From Symsagittifera roscoffensis (taxonomy: Eukaryota; Xenacoelomorpha; Acoela; Convolutidae): 64,000 bases of DNA. The notes below the pieces were generated by a model, which made no database searches, was not told the DNA's origin, and saw only the letters and a program-made list of their open reading frames with translations. Positions 45,701 to 48,681 of this stretch are shown here, piece after piece (position 1 is the stretch's first letter; the number at the start of each line of letters is the position of its first letter). The translations under genes and the position numbers were made by a program. The stretch spans positions 67,753,415 to 67,817,414 of the forward strand of contig NC_087062.1 of assembly GCF_963678635.1 (NCBI RefSeq). Reading direction: 5' to 3'.

Positions 45701-47084
45701 GTGAACAATTAAATGTCAAATTCAAACTGTAAGGCCTGCATGTACTATGGGGGAGATAGTTCACTTGATCTCGATTCAGGCTTTGTATGAATTAGAATCA
45801 TAATGGAAGCGCTATGATAAATACTGAATCAAATCGTTCGGCAACTTTTCTTTTTTAACTTGTTTATTTTACCTTGTTTTACCCTGACTTTTTTGTCTGC
45901 CAAATGCTGATTCGTAATAAAGACTGTCAGCAGAACATAAAAATAAGGCAATTATTATCGAAATATATTTGATCGAAATATGTCAAAACTATTGCCTAAA
46001 AAACAAGTTGAAGTATTTTTTTGAAGAAAAAAACTCATTTTCTTTTTGTTTGTGTTTGTTGTAGATCAGCGACGGGGAGCCAGCAGTGATGTGGTTGTCT
46101 GGTCTGCACATTCCAGAGTCTTACTTGACAGCTCTGGTGCAGGCCACCTGCAGGAAGAACGGATGGCCCCTGGACAGGTCAACTCTCTACACCCAGGTCA
46201 CTCACTGGGCAGACGCCGACGAGGTCACCGAGCGGGCACATCAAGGTTCGAAGACGTTTTTTTACACTTGAAAGTCTGATGGACAAAAAAGAAAAGAATT
46301 ATTATTTTTTGAAATGGCCTCATCTTTGTGAAAAATGAAAAACTATTTGAGTTTCAACAAGAAATTGTTTCTAGTTTAAATTGTGGTTGCATAATACACA
46401 AATGTGCGTTTTATTATATTGCTTAAAATGAAATCTGAAATTTGAGCAAAATTTCCATTTGAACCTGACAGGTGTTTTTGTCTTCGATTCCTTCGAGTAC
46501 ATGAACGCTTTTCTGGTGGTTATAATTTCTCTTTCAGCTCGCTCGTTTTATAATTTGTAGGTTGTTTTGTGTCCGGTCTGTTCCTGGAAGGTGCTGCATG
46601 GGACAAGAACAATGCCTGTCTGATCAAGCAGAAGCCCAAGGAACTCATCGTGGATCTGCCTATCCTCAAGGTCATCCCCATCGAAGCACACAAACTCAAA
46701 CTACAGGTCACACTCTCATCATATTTATCATACAATTGATCATAACAAGGAAAATGGACGTGCTTCCATATTTTTTCAGGAGATAATCCTGAAAAGTTCT
46801 AATACGAAGTTTCATTTATATTATTGTTTCAAATTGTAATTTAAATTTGTTGTACTGTTCAATACTCATTTATTCGAATAAACGCTTGCATGTTTTTGAA
46901 ATGCGCCGCCATCAATCATCATTTGTGCTTATTTCAGAACACGTTCCGTACCCCTGTGTACACGACGTCTCAGAGGAGAAATGCGATGGGAGTTGGATTA
47001 GTGTTCGAGGCTGACCTGTCAACCACCGAACACGTGTCACACTGGACCCTGCAGGGCGTCTGTCTCGTGCTTAACACCGACTAG
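537..47084 (+). CDS. DNAH10: Dynein axonemal heavy chain 10 (3' part, 50 exons; 5' end outside window)
   Basis: Motor heavy chain of an axonemal inner dynein arm (I1/f type): ATP hydrolysis in the AAA ring drives microtubule sliding in cilia and flagella. Fifty exons join without a frame break into 3,475 residues plus TAG. In window numbering: tail and linker 1-~800; AAA1 Walker A GPAGTGKT 829-836 and Walker B CFDEFNR 879-885; AAA2 Walker A GPTCGGKS 1110-1117; AAA3 GESGTSKT 1452-1459 and FIDDMN; AAA4 GVGGSGKQS 1800-1808; stalk coiled coils and microtubule-binding domain about 2042-2330; AAA5, AAA6 and the C-terminal domain to 3475. Assignment to DNAH10 rather than another DNAH rests on recalled family sequence, for example the linker blocks [18 protein letters not shown] and [13 protein letters not shown]. 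Family length is about 4,500, so about 1,000 N-terminal residues lie upstream. Introns 19 and 36 have GC donors; the others are GT-AG. Confidence 0.95.
999..1243 (+). CDS. DNAH10: DNAH10 exon 2, tail
   Basis: Residues 86-167; charged helical tail sequence containing [20 protein letters not shown]. Acceptor TTTGCAG, donor GTTAGT. Ends 2 nt into an Arg codon completed by exon 3. Confidence 0.85.
1541..1674 (+). CDS. DNAH10: DNAH10 exon 3, tail
   Basis: Reads [20 protein letters not shown] in the frame set by exon 2. Acceptor TTTTTCAG, donor GTAGCA; ends 1 nt into a Gly codon. Confidence 0.85.
2230..2363 (+). CDS. DNAH10: DNAH10 exon 4, tail
   Basis: Residues 212-256, with [18 protein letters not shown], the conserved stretch before the linker. 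Acceptor TTTTAG, donor GTAAGC; ends in phase 0. Confidence 0.88.
2474..2920 (+). repeat. Family-B Helentron-like repeat, intron 4
   Basis: Starts AAGAGTCGATGAACGTAGTG. It ends with GACTCTT followed at once by the hairpin CCAAC-TGTCT-GTTGG. About 450 bp, no coding capacity. The rest of intron 4 (to 3626) contains degenerate family-A2 body sequence around 3080-3310 and otherwise nothing recognised. Confidence 0.6.
3627..3883 (+). CDS. DNAH10: DNAH10 exon 5, tail/linker boundary
   Basis: Residues 257-341; ends with LKNEALRER, typical of the start of dynein DHC_N2 (linker). The ATG at the start is internal, not an initiation site. Donor GTACAT; ends 2 nt into Arg. Confidence 0.9.
4125..4281 (+). 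CDS. DNAH10: DNAH10 exon 6, linker
   Basis: Continues [18 protein letters not shown], a hallmark of the dynein heavy chain linker domain. Donor GTAACG, phase 0 out. Confidence 0.93.
4567..4752 (+). CDS. DNAH10: DNAH10 exon 7, linker
   Basis: Residues 395-456: [24 protein letters not shown] and [10 protein letters not shown], strongly conserved linker blocks. Phase 0 at both ends. Confidence 0.95.
5236..5800 (-). repeat. Family-A repeat, reverse orientation, intron 7
   Basis: Read on the minus strand the end at 5236 is GTCGGAATGTTCCGGGC then GCCTTGATATACAAGCAGTC and TTGT, the family-A 3' terminus. The body matches other copies, for example the segment near 21,030 containing GAATTGAGGCAGC. 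The 5' limit is uncertain. Confidence 0.45.
5506..5573 (+). repeat. tRNA-like Pol III promoter remnant (possible SINE head)
   Basis: GGCTGATTGGTTAGTGTGAG resembles a tRNA A-box region, CTTAATCTCGAGGGCG an anticodon arm of the tRNA-Lys(CTT) type, and GGTGGAATATC a decayed B box with about the right spacing (45 nt). It does not fold as an intact tRNA: the acceptor ends do not pair. Best read as a tRNA-derived SINE or pseudogene. Confidence 0.45.
6020..6260 (-). repeat. Second reverse family-A repeat end, intron 7
   Basis: On the minus strand it reads GGCAGTCGGAATATTTAGGG then CTTTGTCCTGGATACACGAG, a diverged copy of the family-A 3' terminus. Boundaries are approximate. The remainder of intron 7 to 6931 is AT-rich, with a truncated family-B 3' end at about 6780-6895 (hairpin CCAAC-TATCT-GTTGG). 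Confidence 0.4.
6932..7102 (+). CDS. DNAH10: DNAH10 exon 8, linker
   Basis: Residues 457-513: [20 protein letters not shown] then LPDEARKFD. Acceptor CTTCTAG, donor GTCAGT, phase 0 both ends. Its acceptor lies about 35 bp after the 3' hairpin of a family-B repeat. Confidence 0.95.
7388..7621 (+). CDS. DNAH10: DNAH10 exon 9, linker
   Basis: Residues 514-591 with [20 protein letters not shown] and then [12 protein letters not shown], the signature block of the dynein linker. Phase 0 both ends. Confidence 0.96.
7779..7990 (+). repeat. Family-B repeat, 5' part, intron 9
   Basis: AAGAGTCATGAACGTAGTG, then the foldback partner ACTCTTATATAGGTCTTGG and a T-rich stretch, as in the other family-B copies. 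The 3' hairpin is not recognisable; truncated. Confidence 0.5.
8276..8499 (+). CDS. DNAH10: DNAH10 exon 10, linker
   Basis: Residues 592-666: [45 protein letters not shown]. Ends 2 nt into Arg. A MITE begins 35 bp after its donor. Confidence 0.94.
8535..8742 (+). mobile_element. hAT-like MITE (GGCTCTTTTCCAG ends), intron 10
   Basis: A 208-bp non-coding element with imperfect terminal inverted repeats (GGCTCTTTTCCAGTTCCCCC at the left; CTGGAAAAAAGCT preceded by a G-rich stretch at the right). It is flanked by the perfect 8-bp duplication TTATTCTA (8527-8534 and 8743-8750), as for hAT transposons. Confidence 0.8.
8861..9130 (+). CDS. DNAH10: DNAH10 exon 11, linker
   Basis: Residues 666-756: [12 protein letters not shown] and [17 protein letters not shown]. 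Donor GTGAGT; ends 2 nt into Ser. Confidence 0.95.
9715..9898 (+). CDS. DNAH10: DNAH10 exon 12, linker/AAA1 junction
   Basis: Residues 756-817: [29 protein letters not shown] and DRIYLTLTQ, the N-loop before the AAA1 P-loop. Phase 0 out. Confidence 0.96.
10250..10574 (+). CDS. DNAH10: DNAH10 exon 13, AAA1 catalytic site
   Basis: Main ATPase site: Walker A GPAGTGKT (829-836) with the following [11 protein letters not shown], and Walker B CFDEFNR (879-885). All key Lys, Thr, Asp and Glu residues are present. Donor GTGTGT, ending 1 nt into Gly. Confidence 0.98.
10668..11050 (+). repeat. Family-B Helentron-like repeat, intron 13
   Basis: Begins AAGAGTAATGAATGTAGTG with foldback ACTCTTG, and ends TTGACTCT then hairpin CCAAT-TGCCT-GTTGG and CTATGTTTG. 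It abuts the next element. Confidence 0.6.
11057..11471 (+). mobile_element. hAT-like MITE rich in TATCGATA motifs, intron 13
   Basis: 415 bp. The left end CAAGGGGGTAAAGCATCGTA and right end (reverse complement CAGGGGTGGGACATCGATAG) form imperfect terminal inverted repeats. It is filled with TATCG/CGATA motifs. Flanks GTTTCTAG (11049-11056) and GTTGTTAG (11472-11479) match at 6 of 8 positions, a decayed 8-bp target duplication. ORFs inside are not genes. Confidence 0.7.
11509..11660 (+). CDS. DNAH10: DNAH10 exon 14, AAA1 sensor region
   Basis: [20 protein letters not shown] and [14 protein letters not shown]1 sensor-I Asn and arginine-rich loop. A hAT-like MITE ends about 38 bp before this exon. 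Confidence 0.97.
12194..12384 (+). CDS. DNAH10: DNAH10 exon 15, AAA1/AAA2
   Basis: [35 protein letters not shown] and [12 protein letters not shown]. Ends 2 nt into Lys at the 5.6-kb intron 15 that contains a non-LTR retrotransposon. Confidence 0.97.
12503..12525 (+). repeat. (GA)n microsatellite
   Basis: About 11 GA units in intron 15. Confidence 0.9.
12709..12918 (+). mobile_element. hAT-like MITE, second copy of the intron-10 family
   Basis: 210 bp, alignable along its length with 8535-8742 (shared AAAACGTGTCAGCGTG and ATTTTTGAGCAGCTT-like segments). Ends GGCTCTTTTTCAG / CTGGAAAAGAGCC. Flanks AATATTTA and AGTTTTTA match at 6 of 8 positions. Confidence 0.75.
13217..13685 (+). repeat. Family-B Helentron-like repeat, intron 15
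   Basis: Starts GAGAGTCGATGAACGTATT and ends AACTCTTTT then the hairpin CCAAT-TGTCT-GTTGG and CTATGTTTG. About 470 bp, non-coding. Confidence 0.6.
14128..14200 (+). repeat. tRNA-like segment with A and B boxes
   Basis: TTAGCCTGGTGGTTAGTACG (A-box like, about 14134-14153) and GGGGTTCGTATC (B-box like, about 14177-14188) have the spacing of a Pol III internal promoter. The stems do not close as a functional tRNA. Likely a tRNA-derived SINE head upstream of the CR1-like element. Confidence 0.5.
14364..14777 (+). pseudogene. CR1-like ORF1 fragment with PHD-type zinc finger
   Basis: The reading frame contains [28 protein letters not shown] and WVCPECHE: a Cys4-His-Cys3 PHD arrangement as found in ORF1 of many CR1 elements. 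A short predicted coiled coil follows ([20 protein letters not shown]). The first codon in this frame is uncertain, and no 2A motif is seen upstream. ORF1 normally supplies the nucleic-acid-binding protein of the retrotransposition particle. Confidence 0.75.
15294..17868 (+). pseudogene. CR1-like pol: endonuclease plus reverse transcriptase, frameshifted
   Basis: Endonuclease start [18 protein letters not shown], then [11 protein letters not shown] (about 15294-15620). RT domain about 16170-17304 with [42 protein letters not shown] and YAEDSTLYF. The first Asp of the YxDD box is Glu, so catalysis would be impaired. A frameshift near 16,640 joins two overlapping frames. The C-terminus [21 protein letters not shown] and [15 protein letters not shown] is followed by TAG at 17866-17868. 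This block is diagnostic of the CR1/L2/Jockey group. Confidence 0.85.
18031..18178 (+). CDS. DNAH10: DNAH10 exon 16, AAA2 N-terminal part
   Basis: [20 protein letters not shown] then [14 protein letters not shown]. It restores the frame across intron 15. Phase 0 out. Confidence 0.95.
18390..18730 (-). mobile_element. hAT-like MITE of the CAGGGGCGGAT family, truncated, intron 16
   Basis: Ends GATCCGCCCCTG at 18730, the family terminal repeat in reverse. The body (GGGTCCCCCCTTT, the AATTTGGTCGACC-like palindromic stretch) matches the 44.9-kb copy. The opposite terminus is missing. Confidence 0.7.
18768..18927 (+). CDS. DNAH10: DNAH10 exon 17, AAA2 P-loop
   Basis: Walker A GPTCGGKS (1110-1117) followed by [13 protein letters not shown]. 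From recall the usual fourth residue in this family is Arg; here it is Cys. Ends 1 nt into Ala. Confidence 0.96.
19173..19395 (+). CDS. DNAH10: DNAH10 exon 18, AAA2
   Basis: [20 protein letters not shown], Walker B region [30 protein letters not shown]. Ends 2 nt into Arg. Confidence 0.97.
19631..20136 (+). CDS. DNAH10: DNAH10 exon 19, AAA2/AAA3 linker
   Basis: Second-longest exon in the window (506 nt): [20 protein letters not shown], then VEGIVDGRQ-like IEGIVDGRQ, ending GPGELPG. The donor is GCAAGT (GC-AG intron). The nearby GT (2 nt later in AAGTCT) would break the frame into exon 20. Confidence 0.93.
20565..20731 (+). CDS. DNAH10: DNAH10 exon 20, AAA3 entry
   Basis: [40 protein letters not shown]. 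Donor GTGAGT, phase 0 out. Two candidate microexons lie in the following intron. Confidence 0.93.
21171..21415 (+). repeat. Family-A Helentron-like repeat, short copy, intron 20
   Basis: 5' end TTGTTCCGAC then hairpin TTTCG-ATA-CGAAA. 3' end GTCGGAACATTC, hairpin AAGGC-TTT-GCCCT, tail ATACGAGCAGTCTTGTT. The subterminal inverted repeat TGTTCCGAC/GTCGGAACA is perfect. A more degenerate copy (start about 20843) precedes it. Confidence 0.7.
21600..21605 (+). CDS. Candidate 6-nt microexon (Val-Thr), DNAH10 intron 20
   Basis: A pyrimidine-rich tract ends ...ATACTGCAG; then GTCACA, then a perfect donor GTAAGT. It is in phase with exons 20 and 21 and would insert Val-Thr. Splicing is inferred only; a chance arrangement of splice-like motifs is possible. 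Confidence 0.35.
21698..21712 (+). CDS. Candidate 15-nt microexon (DRQGS), DNAH10 intron 20
   Basis: GTTTTTTATTTGCATAG precedes GATCGCCAGGGATCT, followed by donor GTGAGT. Fifteen nt in frame, no stop, encoding DRQGS just before [13 protein letters not shown]. Together with the 6-nt candidate it would lengthen the AAA2-AAA3 loop by 7 residues. Exon 20 joined directly to 21 already matches the recalled family length, so any inclusion would be alternative. Confidence 0.4.
21865..22116 (+). CDS. DNAH10: DNAH10 exon 21, AAA3 P-loop
   Basis: Walker A GESGTSKT (1452-1459), [14 protein letters not shown], and Walker [11 protein letters not shown]. Phase 0 both ends. Confidence 0.97.
22230..22597 (+). 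mobile_element. hAT-like MITE (CAGGGGCGGAT family), intron 21
   Basis: Left end CAGGGGGCGCACTTAGG; the body includes GGTCGACCAAATTGATTTTC and GGCGCGTGCTCC. It contains a run of more than 20 G followed by GGGTT repeats. The right terminus is lost where family-A2 sequence begins. Confidence 0.65.
22598..23105 (+). repeat. Family-A2 Helentron-like repeat, intron 21
   Basis: Begins GATCATTGAAAATGGGGAG (foldback CATT-GAA-AATG) and shares GAGTGATATATCATATTA and TTTTCAGTCGTGATTCGAA with other copies. The 3' end is degenerate. Confidence 0.55.
23269..23846 (+). repeat. Family-A2 Helentron-like repeat, full-length copy, intron 21
   Basis: Start TTGTTACGACCATTGAAAATG with stem CCATT-GAA-AATGG. End GGTCGGAACATTCTG, then TTGCACAGCAGCAA foldback and CTATTCTTGTT. 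It ends 36 bp before exon 22, so its 3' end contributes the acceptor-side intron sequence. Confidence 0.65.
23883..24017 (+). CDS. DNAH10: DNAH10 exon 22, AAA3
   Basis: [36 protein letters not shown]. Donor GTCGGT, phase 0 out. Confidence 0.94.
24247..24946 (+). mobile_element. Composite hAT-like MITE with internal terminal repeat, intron 22
   Basis: Starts CAGGGGTGGATCTAAG. An internal second terminus (GCAGGGTGGATCTAAG) occurs at about 24532, and the element ends ...AAATCCGCTGGTG at 24946. The whole 700-bp unit is flanked by the perfect 8-bp duplication CCCACCTG (24239-24246 and 24947-24954). It looks like two overlapping copies that moved together. Confidence 0.8.
25002..25300 (+). CDS. 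DNAH10: DNAH10 exon 23, AAA3
   Basis: [38 protein letters not shown]. Ends 2 nt into Lys. It follows a composite hAT MITE by about 55 bp. Confidence 0.96.
25566..25797 (+). CDS. DNAH10: DNAH10 exon 24, AAA3/AAA4
   Basis: [37 protein letters not shown]. Donor GTATGC, phase 0 out. Confidence 0.96.
26048..26258 (+). CDS. DNAH10: DNAH10 exon 25, AAA4 P-loop
   Basis: [20 protein letters not shown] and Walker [10 protein letters not shown] (1800-1808), then LSRLAAFTA. Ends 1 nt into Gly. Confidence 0.97.
26620..26763 (+). CDS. DNAH10: DNAH10 exon 26, AAA4
   Basis: [20 protein letters not shown], Walker B region [12 protein letters not shown]. Ends 1 nt into Gly. Confidence 0.95.
27000..27230 (+). 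mobile_element. hAT-like MITE fragment, intron 26
   Basis: Shares GCGCCGCCAGCCAATT-like, GCGTTTTTTGGCGCGCGCT and GGGTCAGTCAGCCAAAAATA segments with other CAGGGGCGGAT-family copies. Both termini are missing. Confidence 0.55.
27503..28005 (+). repeat. Family-A Helentron-like repeat with duplicated 5' end, intron 26
   Basis: TTGTTCCGAC then TTTCGATGCGAAAG. The first ~60 bp repeat directly (second TTTCGATACGAAAG at about 27565). Ends CTCGGAACATTCAGGGC, GTCCTGATACGAGCAGTC, TTGTT. The body contains TATATGGCGTGTGGGGGG, seen in all copies. Confidence 0.7.
28006..28472 (+). repeat. Family-A Helentron-like repeat, tandem second copy lacking 5' end
   Basis: Follows the previous copy directly (TTCTTCAGACAAATTTCGAC) and ends with the perfect hairpin CAGGGC-TTC-GCCCTG and tail ATACAAGCAGTCTTGTT. 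Confidence 0.7.
28559..28579 (+). CDS. Candidate 21-nt microexon (AEGPDNE), DNAH10 intron 26
   Basis: Acceptor TTATTTTTTAG, 21 nt, donor GTTAAG. Exon 26 ends with 1 nt of a codon and exon 27 begins with 2 nt; with this exon included the reading is [14 protein letters not shown], in frame and without a stop. It would lengthen an AAA4 loop after the Walker B. Inference from sequence only. Confidence 0.35.
28824..29350 (+). CDS. DNAH10: DNAH10 exon 27, AAA4 to stalk
   Basis: Longest exon (527 nt). [73 protein letters not shown]. Phase 0 out. Confidence 0.97.
29884..30117 (+). CDS. DNAH10: DNAH10 exon 28, stalk coiled coil 1
   Basis: Residues 2042-2119: long Lys/Glu-rich amphipathic helix ([38 protein letters not shown]). 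Phase 0 both ends. Confidence 0.93.
30529..30792 (+). CDS. DNAH10: DNAH10 exon 29, stalk and microtubule-binding domain
   Basis: [40 protein letters not shown]: end of CC1 and start of the microtubule-binding head; then [11 protein letters not shown]. Phase 0 both ends. Confidence 0.96.
30988..31203 (+). CDS. DNAH10: DNAH10 exon 30, microtubule-binding domain and coiled coil 2
   Basis: [39 protein letters not shown]. The IKPKR motif marks the start of the return coiled coil. Phase 0 both ends. Confidence 0.95.
31679..31833 (+). CDS. DNAH10: DNAH10 exon 31, stalk coiled coil 2
   Basis: [20 protein letters not shown] then LSSENER, the conserved stalk base leading to AAA5. Ends 2 nt into Arg. 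Confidence 0.95.
32161..32382 (+). CDS. DNAH10: DNAH10 exon 32, AAA5
   Basis: [40 protein letters not shown]. Ends 2 nt into Lys. Confidence 0.96.
32528..32811 (+). CDS. DNAH10: DNAH10 exon 33, AAA5
   Basis: [51 protein letters not shown]. The preceding intron is only 145 bp. Ends 1 nt into Gly. Confidence 0.97.
32812..33441 (+). other. DNAH10 intron 33, no recognised element
   Basis: 630-bp AT-rich intron between exons 33 and 34. The open reading frames in it are extensions past splice sites, with no domain. Nothing else recognised. Confidence 0.6.
33442..33584 (+). CDS. DNAH10: DNAH10 exon 34, AAA5
   Basis: [34 protein letters not shown]. Phase 0 out. Confidence 0.95.
33832..33932 (+). 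CDS. DNAH10: DNAH10 exon 35, AAA5/AAA6 linker
   Basis: [32 protein letters not shown]. Shortest confident exon (101 nt). Acceptor GCACTAG, donor GTAAGA; ends 2 nt into Ser. Confidence 0.93.
34401..34615 (+). CDS. DNAH10: DNAH10 exon 36, helical linker before AAA6
   Basis: [32 protein letters not shown]. Donor is GCAAGT (second GC-AG intron). The GT 4 nt later would put exon 37 out of frame. Confidence 0.93.
34854..35042 (+). CDS. DNAH10: DNAH10 exon 37
   Basis: [35 protein letters not shown]. Donor GTACTA; ends 1 nt into Gly. Confidence 0.95.
35361..35499 (+). CDS. DNAH10: DNAH10 exon 38
   Basis: [39 protein letters not shown]. Donor GTGAGT; ends 2 nt into Lys. Confidence 0.95.
35553..36062 (+). 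repeat. Family-A2 Helentron-like repeat, 5'-truncated, intron 38
   Basis: GAGATATATCATATTAAAGCC, CAGTCGTGAATCG, GTGTTGAGAAAAACTGG in the body. Ends CGGTCGGAACATTCTG, then TTGCACAGCAA foldback and CTATCCTTGTT. Confidence 0.65.
36085..36205 (+). CDS. DNAH10: DNAH10 exon 39
   Basis: [32 protein letters not shown]. Acceptor TGCTCAG lies about 22 bp after the end of a Helentron-like repeat copy. Phase 0 out. Confidence 0.92.
36560..36707 (+). CDS. DNAH10: DNAH10 exon 40, AAA6
   Basis: [36 protein letters not shown]. Ends 1 nt into Gly. Confidence 0.93.
37007..37197 (+). CDS. DNAH10: DNAH10 exon 41, AAA6
   Basis: [30 protein letters not shown]: the degenerate AAA6 P-loop region. Phase 0 out. Confidence 0.96.
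37442..37642 (+). CDS. DNAH10: DNAH10 exon 42, AAA6
   Basis: [39 protein letters not shown]. The following intron is only 106 bp. Phase 0 both ends. Confidence 0.97.
37749..37995 (+). CDS. DNAH10: DNAH10 exon 43, AAA6
   Basis: [48 protein letters not shown]. Ends 1 nt into Ala. Confidence 0.97.
38389..38546 (+). CDS. DNAH10: DNAH10 exon 44, C-terminal domain
   Basis: [35 protein letters not shown]. Followed by the 5.4-kb intron 44, which carries a MULE and MITEs. Phase 0 out. Confidence 0.97.
38667..39057 (+). mobile_element. hAT-like MITE (CAGGGGCGGAT family), intron 44
   Basis: 391 bp. Left end CAGGCGCGGATCTAGG, right end ...AATCCGCTGCTG. Flanks GGAGAAAT and GACGAAAT match at 6 of 8 positions. 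The internal landmarks (GGTCGACCAAATTGATTTTC, CAGTCAGCCAA) are shared with the other copies. Confidence 0.75.
39058..41292 (+). other. Intron 44, left part: mostly unrecognised AT-rich sequence
   Basis: No exon of the dynein frame and no transposase homology seen. The one structured item is the tRNA-like segment at 40376-40460. Confidence 0.5.
40376..40460 (+). repeat. tRNA-like segment with A/B boxes and T-run terminator
   Basis: TTAGTCTGTAGTTAACG (A box, 40385-40401) and AATTCGAATCT (B box, 40429-40439), followed by an 11-T run at 40450-40460 that would act as a Pol III terminator. Stems are imperfect, so a tRNA pseudogene or SINE is more likely than a functional tRNA. Confidence 0.5.
41293..41411 (+). 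repeat. Family-A2 repeat, left piece, split by the MULE
   Basis: TTATTCCGATCATTGAAAATG, then GGGTTGAGTAATGGGTCATA, matching the start of other A2 copies. The match stops at the transposon end. The continuation (TCGTGATTTGAAC) reappears at about 43,471. Confidence 0.55.
41412..43465 (+). mobile_element. MULE-type DNA transposon, degenerate, intron 44
   Basis: AATTCGTCGCAAGCGAC at 41421-41437 and its inverted copy at 43444-43460 mark terminal inverted repeats; further GCGAC/GTCGC-rich subterminal copies lie inside. The interior encodes a FLYWCH-like segment and a MULE transposase core with stops and frameshifts. Ends are approximate; no clean target duplication seen. Confidence 0.7.
41763..43125 (+). 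pseudogene. MULE transposase pseudogene with FLYWCH-like N-terminus
   Basis: 41763-42014 reads [18 protein letters not shown] and CGCVKRPC, a decayed FLYWCH zinc finger (the expected Trp is Cys). 42406-42603 reads [20 protein letters not shown] then NNQTVPLVF, the catalytic-core start of MULE transposases (pfam MULE type; the usual DGTF is DETF). It is followed after a stop by [20 protein letters not shown]-stop-G-stop-HG remnant near 43,080 matches the conserved TNN..E.WH region. Multiple stops: non-functional. Confidence 0.7.
43471..43800 (+). repeat. A2 right piece followed by a family-B 3' end
   Basis: TCGTGATTTGAACAACAATA resumes family A2 after the MULE. It includes a 29-bp direct duplication (ATATCAAAAACTTTTGTC and TATTTTCG). 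From about 43,600 the sequence is family B, ending TTGACTCTT then hairpin CCAAC-TGCCT-GTTGG. Confidence 0.5.
43982..44204 (+). CDS. DNAH10: DNAH10 exon 45, C-terminal domain
   Basis: [33 protein letters not shown]. Restores phase after intron 44; ends 1 nt into Gly. Confidence 0.95.
44449..44660 (+). CDS. DNAH10: DNAH10 exon 46, C-terminal domain
   Basis: [40 protein letters not shown]. Phase 0 out. Confidence 0.95.
44919..45292 (-). mobile_element. hAT-like MITE (CAGGGGCGGAT family), intact ends, intron 46
   Basis: 374 bp from CAGGGGCGGATTTAGG to CTAGATCCGCCCCTG. Perfect 8-bp duplication GACAGCAA on both sides (44911-44918, 45293-45300). Contains a 16-22 bp poly-C tract. This copy defines the family ends best. 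No coding capacity, so it needs a hAT transposase from elsewhere. Confidence 0.88.
45457..45624 (+). CDS. DNAH10: DNAH10 exon 47, C-terminal domain
   Basis: [38 protein letters not shown]. Phase 0 both ends. Confidence 0.96.
46065..46245 (+). CDS. DNAH10: DNAH10 exon 48, C-terminal domain
   Basis: [40 protein letters not shown]. Ends 1 nt into Gly. Confidence 0.97.
46561..46706 (+). CDS. DNAH10: DNAH10 exon 49, C-terminal domain
   Basis: [37 protein letters not shown]. Phase 0 out. Confidence 0.97.
46938..47084 (+). CDS. DNAH10: DNAH10 exon 50 (terminal)
   Basis: [34 protein letters not shown] then TAG. This is the usual extreme C-terminus of axonemal heavy chains, so the end of the protein is secure. 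Confidence 0.97.
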   Translation, partial: NTFRTPVYTTSQRRNAMGVGLVFEADLSTTEHVSHWTLQGVCLVLNTD

Positions 47085-47148
47085 ACACCACGACACGACA
47101 TTCCTTACTTGAGATGAAAATCAAATATGACACAAATGAATGAAAATT

Positions 47149-47154
47149 AATAAA
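47149..47154 (+). promoter_or_regulatory. Polyadenylation signal AATAAA, DNAH10
   Basis: AATAAA 64 nt after the stop codon, followed by a pyrimidine-rich stretch (CTCCTTTTCCTTTTCC). A second AATAAA at 47452-47457 could serve a longer 3' UTR. Confidence 0.7.
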
Positions 47155-47159
47155 AGCAC

Positions 47160-48049
47160 GGCTCCTTTTCCTTTTCCCCCACCTGCGAGTTTTTCTAAAT
47201 GATTTTTTTTTCTCATTGTCGAATTATAAAAATTGACACGCGGACTAAATACGCCATGAGAAACTTTTTTAGTCTTCATATTTAACCCTGTAAGCCCATT
47301 TATTACACCATAAAACAGATGCTCGTGCGTGGGGGAGGAAAAAGAGCCAAAAGTATTAATGGTGAAAATTCAGATCGCAAAACTAAGCAAAATGACTATA
47401 AAACATGAAAATTGTAAATTTAAAAAGTTGTACATCTGTCAATTTACTGTAAATAAACCTGCATCATCATCATACGTTTTCTAGAGATCACTTTCGTCAA
47501 TGCCGCCCTCCGCATTGACATGCAGAACTGCAACATAGATCAAACATAGACAACACACAACCATCATTGTTAATAGGTTCAAAAAAGATTTCTTTTTGCA
47601 GTACTGGATCATTGACGAGCATAAATTATATTATCAATGGTTCAACGGGGGTGCGTACAGTAAACCGCTGTGTCAGTAAACTACCAGATCAGTTAACGGA
47701 ATTGCGCAATACTTACATCAAATGCGGAATCAAAGTTTTATATTATAGTATTAATTAACCCTGAGCTAGAACAATAAATTTTGAACTCGGGGCTCATGCG
47801 AAGGGTTACTTTATTTCATTTTTAAATTCAATTTTTGTTGTGATGAACAAACTCAACATAATGTAAAAATCTCAGTATGTAGCTGATGTGATAAAGTAAT
47901 GGAACTATGAATTTTCGGTTTACTGATCTGGTCCGCCCATTTTTGGTTTACTGATACATCGGTTTACTGACCTACCACCAGTTCAACGTAATATCTGCTA
48001 AAATTTTTATTTTTTCCAACCTAAGCTTTGAAACTCGATAAGTAATAAA
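47160..48049 (+). other. Downstream flank of DNAH10, nothing recognised
   Basis: AT-rich, no credible exon. A short repeated phrase GGTTTACTGAT occurs three times near 47,918-47,975. Second AATAAA at 47452. Confidence 0.5.
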
Positions 48050-48445
48050 GTAACACAGTTGATGCATTTTTCATTTATCAAATGAATCGAAAAAACTATT
48101 CGGTTCAAACAACAGTACCATAATAAAAACTTAATTGCAGAATTTTTCTAACTCAATATAGCTCGCAATATTTTTGAAAAGCAAAATTTATTTTTAATTT
48201 TGTTTTTTGTTTTCCAATATAAAACAAGCAAAGTGAGCGTGGATGCGCAGTTGGTTAAATTTCAAATGTTTACATGCAAAATTCTGTCTTTTGTTTTTGG
48301 TGCACCGCATTGGCAATTTATTAACATATGTGGCCACTTTATTTGTAGATAGTGTTACCAAATTTTAAAGGGCTCATCGCGCAGTTGCGAGCTCAGGGAA
48401 CTCTAAATCTCCTAATCGTAGGATCGATTCTGCCAGAGCAAAAAT
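48050..48445 (+). repeat. Family-C interspersed repeat, copy 1
   Basis: Shares with copies at 49.2 and 50.1 kb: GATGCATTTTTCATTTATC, GGTTCAAACAACAGTACCAT and GATAGTGTTACCAA, and ends with a tRNA-like stretch (GAACTCTAAATCTCCT, GGATCGATTCTG then CCAGAGCAAA). Confidence 0.6.
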
Positions 48446-48681
48446 TTTTGTTTTTCAATTTCTTTTTTACCTTTTTTTTATTTCACTTCATAGAGCTTTG
48501 TAATTTTCTCCCTAGTCTTTGCGAATCACAACTTCACCTCAGTGTCAATTATTTAATCTACAATTTTATACGCTTATGAGATTTACTCTTTATTATACAT
48601 ATATCTTATTAAGTTTCGATGCTGTAAAAAATATGTAGTTTGTGAAGTCGAAAAAAAAACACATTGCCTCGGTACGCAAAG

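Noticed and set aside
48390-48440. CTCTAAA loop resembling an amber-suppressor anticodon loop in the family-C repeat
   Set aside because: The surrounding stems do not pair as a tRNA and the copies at 49.7 and 50.4 kb do not preserve it; coincidence in a decayed repeat.
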